Of a stretch of DNA of 64,000 nt, positions 60,579 to 64,000 are shown in pieces. A program made the translations under genes and the position numbers. Every line of letters begins with the position of its first letter. Position 1 is the first letter of the stretch. The DNA is from Chungangia koreensis. Its GTDB lineage: Bacteria; Bacillota; Bacilli; Bacillales_A; Planococcaceae. The DNA is taken from NCBI RefSeq assembly GCF_042651785.1, contig NZ_JBHSEC010000007.1, positions 62,001 to 126,000 on the forward strand, in the 5' to 3' direction. The notes below the pieces were generated by a model. The model saw only the letters and a program-made list of their open reading frames with translations, ran no database searches and had not been told where the DNA came from.

Positions 60579-61850
60579 TTATATGTAAATGTTAGACATG
60601 GTACGTATCTCTATATCAGAGGGAATTGTGGGTAAGGAAATTTCAAAGACGGTCCCTTTGCCTACTTCACTTTCAGCATGGATTGTCCCGTTCATCGCTC
60701 GAATTATACTAAATACGACCATAAGGCCAAGACCTGTACCTCGATCACCTTTTGTTGAATAGTATGGTTCTCCAATTCGTTCGATCTGCTCTTTTGTCAT
60801 ACCTGGTCCTGTATCTTTAATACGAATCGTTACAGTTGAGTAATGAAGAATAACCTTCACTTTCAATAATCCGCCATTTTCCATAGCTTCTAAGGCGTTT
60901 TTCATAATATTCATCAAGCATTGACGGAGTTTTTGACGGTCTCCTTCGATGATTACATTCTTAGGTAATACAGTAATGATCCTGATTTCATTTTTCTGTG
61001 CATGTGGTTTTAACGAATGGACTACATTTGTAACTTCTTGAATAAGATCGAACTTCTCCTTTTCGATATTTGGATCGGAAAAGGTTAAATAGTCTTGAAT
61101 GACGTTTTCAGCAGAATGAAGCTCTTGTTTTAAAATCGATAAATACAGTTCTCTTTCTTCTTCATTTAACTGATCATTTTCTAACAATTGCACAAAACCA
61201 AGGGCAGCTGTTAGAGGATTCCGTATCTCATGAGAGATGGCAGCACCCATTTGTTCAACAGCTTCTAGTCTTTTTGTCTCTACTTTATGGTTTTTAAATT
61301 TATTGGACTTGCACAACTCTTCCAAGAAGAATGCAATAAGCCCAACTCCGATTGGTTGGATGAACAAATAGGCAGTATATGCACCCCAAGGATGCTCCTG
61401 TGTTATAAAATCTAAAGCGAGACCTTGAAGAATTCCAATTGCGAGAGTGATATAAACTGCAACCAATATACGTTGCTTAGGAAGTAGGACCAGGAATTTA
61501 GGGGCCCATTTTATGGAGATATGGGCAAGGGTCAAATATAGTAGTGCATTCAGTATAAAACCGAGATCAAACCCGAAAAATCCTCTGACGATCACAGCCA
61601 GTATTCCTAAAATAATGCCCATCCCTGCATAGAGAGAACCAATGATAAACGGAATAAGCCGAAGGTCCAAAAGAACATTCTCATTAATGGGATACGAAAA
61701 GAAAAAACAGATGGATATACTAGTGATGAAATACGTCTTTGTTAGAACTTTTAAGGTGGAATCACTTGAGTGTCTTCCCCATAAACCTAAGAAAAATAAT
61801 AATACAACTAATAGCGACAGATTAAATAAAAAGTGTTCGACGATTTGCAA
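60579..61850 (-). CDS. Sensor histidine kinase with 5TM LYT-type sensor (KinB-like)
   Basis: 423 residues. Six or so membrane segments in residues 1-175, including LGILAVIVRGFFGFDLGFILNALLY typical of the 5TMR_LYT sensor. H box MGAAISHEIRNPLTA with H207; N box IMKNALEAM with N318; G1 DTGPG (346-350); G2 GTGLGL (371-376), so the kinase is complete. No response regulator is adjacent, as with KinB, which feeds the sporulation phosphorelay; that role is inference. TTG start behind AAGGAGAG. The paralogue upstream probably shares the transcript. Confidence 0.85.
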   Translation of the reverse strand: MQIVEHFLFNLSLLVVLLFFLGLWGRHSSDSTLKVLTKTYFITSISICFFFSYPINENVLLDLRLIPFIIGSLYAGMGIILGILAVIVRGFFGFDLGFILNALLYLTLAHISIKWAPKFLVLLPKQRILVAVYITLAIGILQGLALDFITQEHPWGAYTAYLFIQPIGVGLIAFFLEELCKSNKFKNHKVETKRLEAVEQMGAAISHEIRNPLTAALGFVQLLENDQLNEEERELYLSILKQELHSAENVIQDYLTFSDPNIEKEKFDLIQEVTNVVHSLKPHAQKNEIRIITVLPKNVIIEGDRQKLRQCLMNIMKNALEAMENGGLLKVKVILHYSTVTIRIKDTGPGMTKEQIERIGEPYYSTKGDRGTGLGLMVVFSIIRAMNGTIHAESEVGKGTVFEISLPTIPSDIEIRTMSNIYI

Positions 61851-61910
61851 GGGGGGCTCTCCTTATGAGTCAACTTAGATACTATAGCTGCTCGTATAAA
61901 ATCTAATCTT

Positions 61911-63119
61911 TTACCCTTTTTTAAACGTTAGTAGGAATGTATGTCCAATAGGAGTAGTTTTACTTTCGATCATGCCTTTCATAGCTTTGATCGTATGCAT
62001 GGACGACAATAGTGCGTTTTGTTCATTTAAACTCTTCTCAAGATAATTTTTTCCTAATAAGGCGACTTCATGGATGTCTAAACGAATGATGACTTTAGTT
62101 TTAGATAAGGATGAGCTGATGACAAGTGTGCCACCTGGCTCCATGGTGAGCAGGGAATGTTGGATAAAGGCAGTGACACTTTCGTTAAATTTCTGACGGT
62201 CTATAATAATAGTACCTTTAGATATTAGATTAGTTTCAATCTTAATAGAATGAAGATTTGCTAAGGGCTGTAGCATTTGGACAACCTTATTTAACTCGTT
62301 ATCAATCGATACATTGGTGAAAGATAATGTTGCAGGTTTCGTGAAGTTTAGGTAGTTCTGTAAAATTTGTTCCGCATGTTCAATTTCAGTTTTAAGAATA
62401 GAAGTGAAGTGTTTTCGGCTCTCCTGGTTAATAGAGTCGGAAGAAAGTAATTCTGTGAAACCAATTGCTGCGGTGAGGGGATTGCGGATATCATGTGATA
62501 TGGCTGCTCCCATCTGTTCAATTGCTTTTAACTTTTCCTCTTTAAATAGCCGGCGTTCATTTTCCTCATTATGAGCAATCAGTTCAATTAGACAAGTAAG
62601 TATCAAGGCACTCATGGCAGGTACAGTCAAGGCCGCAAACCAGATCTCCATCACATACTCAGCTGGGATCCACGTAGTTGATATGAGTAATGTGCCTAAA
62701 CTGAATAGTGATGTGGCGGTAAACGTTACAATCATCTTGGTGAGTGGTTTTAATTTCAAAAAAGTGTACCGCCATTTCCAAAAGGCCAAGCTAAGCACGG
62801 AAAAAACAAGTGCGTTTAAATAGAACCCTTCATCGATTCCATAAAAGCCCCGAACAATTATTGCCAATATACCAAGAAGAAGACTTAAAGGATGGTAAAG
62901 GGAGCCAATAAGAAAAGGAACGAAGCGCATATCAATGACAAAGAAATCATTCAACCGGAACGAAAATACGAAACACAGTATAAGTGATGAAGAATAAAAG
63001 AAAATTCCCGGAAAGCGAGATATGACCATCCTCAGATTTACAGTTGAAATATAAAAAACATAAAATAATGCGAGCATTAAAGAAAGGTTAAACAGGAAAT
63101 GGTAGGTAAGCGATTCCAT
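61911..63119 (-). CDS. Degenerate sensor histidine kinase paralogue (pseudokinase)
   Basis: 402 residues, full-length paralogue of the next kinase: same sensor (LGILAIIVRGFYGIDEGFYLNAL) and an intact H box MGAAISHDIRNPLTAAIGF with H209. The ATP-binding half has lost its key residues: the N-box asparagine is histidine (FIQHSLLTM, H321), DTGPG is replaced by DIHEV (348-352) and GTGLG is absent (LLSSMHTIKAM). It could still accept phosphate or dimerise but should not bind ATP. The frame is intact, arguing for selection. ATG at 63119 behind GGAGTG. Confidence 0.8.
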   Translation of the reverse strand: MESLTYHFLFNLSLMLALFYVFYISTVNLRMVISRFPGIFFYSSSLILCFVFSFRLNDFFVIDMRFVPFLIGSLYHPLSLLLGILAIIVRGFYGIDEGFYLNALVFSVLSLAFWKWRYTFLKLKPLTKMIVTFTATSLFSLGTLLISTTWIPAEYVMEIWFAALTVPAMSALILTCLIELIAHNEENERRLFKEEKLKAIEQMGAAISHDIRNPLTAAIGFTELLSSDSINQESRKHFTSILKTEIEHAEQILQNYLNFTKPATLSFTNVSIDNELNKVVQMLQPLANLHSIKIETNLISKGTIIIDRQKFNESVTAFIQHSLLTMEPGGTLVISSSLSKTKVIIRLDIHEVALLGKNYLEKSLNEQNALLSSMHTIKAMKGMIESKTTPIGHTFLLTFKKG

Positions 63120-63246
63120 ATGGTCACTCCAGCAATTTTTGCTATTTTCCCATATCATAACTGGTACCAAAGTAATAGACAATGCTTTCTGATGAAATAT
63201 TCAAATAATATTAAATTATTTTTAAAATAAGAGCTTAAGAAAAAAA

Positions 63247-64000
63247 TTATATTACAGAGTCTAAAACAACCGACTCCATGACTGTAATGGTATTGCTATA
63301 CGTATTCAAATTTACGGTAGCCCCCAGAGGGATTGCGGCTTTATAAGTTCCATGAGCAGTTGCGACATTTGTCATTAACGGTTTTCCTAATGGAACGAGA
63401 AATTCTTGTATGATATCGTCGTATGTCTTTCCGTACGCTGCCTCACATCCAGTACATTCCCCCATGATGATTCCTACGCAATCATCAAGCTTCCGGGCCA
63501 TTGCTAAATGAGTCATGTATCGATAAAACGTATTCGCCGGTTCATGGGTCTCTTCTAATATTAGAATTCGCCCTGTCGTATCCACTTCGTATGGTGTGCC
63601 TAATGTACCGATAAATGAAGTTAAATTTCCGCCGATGAGCATCCCTGAAACGTTTCCCGGAACGAGGCTTGTCTTTAAGATTTCAGGTGGGTTTTCAATT
63701 TGCCAGGGGACCTCCCGAACAGAAGTAGCGGAAAAGAACTGATCTAAATTATATTGAGGAATATCTTTGTCGAAGTCGAGAAGCATTAGGCTTTGGAAGG
63801 ATAGAAGGTTGGCATATTCCACAAGGACATTCTGAAGAATAGTAATGTCACTATAGCCAGATAAGATTTTCGGATTTCTTGAGATTGTCGAGAAATCTAA
63901 ATAAGGCAAGATCCCCTCTACACCGACTCCACCTCGTGTTGAAAGAATCATGTTAACTTCAGGATTTTCAAACATCTTCATTAAGTCGGAGGCACGTTCC
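63247..64000 (-). CDS. LD-carboxypeptidase, S66 family (5' end beyond window)
   Basis: Serine peptidase of family S66 (LdcA/MccF), which trims the terminal D-amino acid from murein tetrapeptides or inactivates microcin-like compounds. GYSDIT carries the nucleophile, LEETHEPANTFYR the glutamate and TAHGTYKAAI the histidine; STRGGVGVEGILPYLDF is the N-terminal family block. The frame stays open to base 64000 (upstream residues ERASDL), so the gene continues off the window. No terminator is evident in the AT-rich 3' flank. Confidence 0.9.
   Translation of the reverse strand, partial: ERASDLMKMFENPEVNMILSTRGGVGVEGILPYLDFSTISRNPKILSGYSDITILQNVLVEYANLLSFQSLMLLDFDKDIPQYNLDQFFSATSVREVPWQIENPPEILKTSLVPGNVSGMLIGGNLTSFIGTLGTPYEVDTTGRILILEETHEPANTFYRYMTHLAMARKLDDCVGIIMGECTGCEAAYGKTYDDIIQEFLVPLGKPLMTNVATAHGTYKAAIPLGATVNLNTYSNTITVMESVVLDSVI

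Overview
The window looks like chromosome of a spore-forming, low-GC Bacillales bacterium, most likely a Planococcaceae-type genome (Sporosarcina, Psychrobacillus or a relative). The evidence is the sporulation trio prkA, yhbH and spoVR, many Bacillus-type small families (YtoQ, YunC, YxcD, YflT, YndM, YozG/YoaS), strong GGAGG ribosome binding sites and frequent TTG or GTG starts. The family placement is inference. No rRNA, tRNA, IS element, integrase or CRISPR array was seen. The two edge genes, an iron-siderophore binding lipoprotein on the left and an LD-carboxypeptidase on the right, are cut by the window.

Layout. 1-3.4 kb: Fur-controlled siderophore lipoprotein, prolyl-4-hydroxylase-like dioxygenase, and an M20/S51 peptidase pair. 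3.5-8.9 kb (minus strand): M3 oligoendopeptidase, a PhoX-like phosphatase broken by one in-frame TAG, an SDR and YtoQ. 9-15.5 kb: a hypothetical protein, a UvrA-like ATPase, a DUF4256 protein, P5C dehydrogenase and a SET protein. 15.6-17.3 kb: YoaS/YozG pair and a DUF817 membrane protein. 17.4-21.5 kb: a marR-SDR-MFS-SDR-SDR operon with a MarR dyad in front. 22.5-26.3 kb: Ca/Na exchanger, PhoU and an MDR oxidoreductase. 26.4-33 kb: a GS39-like stress SDR, a small-RNA candidate with its own promoter and terminator, a lipoprotein, two paralogous MFS genes around an alpha/beta hydrolase, and YunC. 33-38.5 kb: divergent HTH/vWA pair, Hsp20, YjbR, a carotenoid-desaturase-like FAD enzyme and an NCS1 permease with a structured leader. 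38.5-42.8 kb: small surface, stress and membrane proteins, a 21-bp tandem repeat, a SASP-like peptide and arsC. 42.8-50.7 kb: arsB, HAD and hydrolase genes, the glpD-glpF-glpK glycerol cluster with an antiterminator-type leader, and a methyltransferase. 50.8-58.2 kb: DMT exporter, two repeat-built putative spore proteins, then prkA-yhbH-spoVR. 58.2-64 kb: autorepressed MarR/MFS pair, DUF2512 protein and two tandem KinB-like sensor kinases, one with a degenerate ATP-binding domain.

How they work together. Several units are coherent: glycerol uptake and catabolism (glpDFK), arsenate reduction and arsenite export (arsB-arsC, no arsR in sight), phosphate-linked genes (PhoX with a PhoP box; PhoU with TTTACA repeats) and sporulation (prkA-yhbH-spoVR, the repeat proteins next to them, and perhaps the sensor kinases). 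The points most worth checking are the paired repeat proteins with identical two-block promoters, the 110-nt RNA at 27.45 kb, the pseudoknot-capable leader at 37.0 kb, the six-copy 21-bp repeat at 39.55 kb, the pseudokinase at 61.9 kb, the PhoX amber codon, and the missing regulatory histidine in GlpK. All functions rest on reading motifs by eye; no database search was run.
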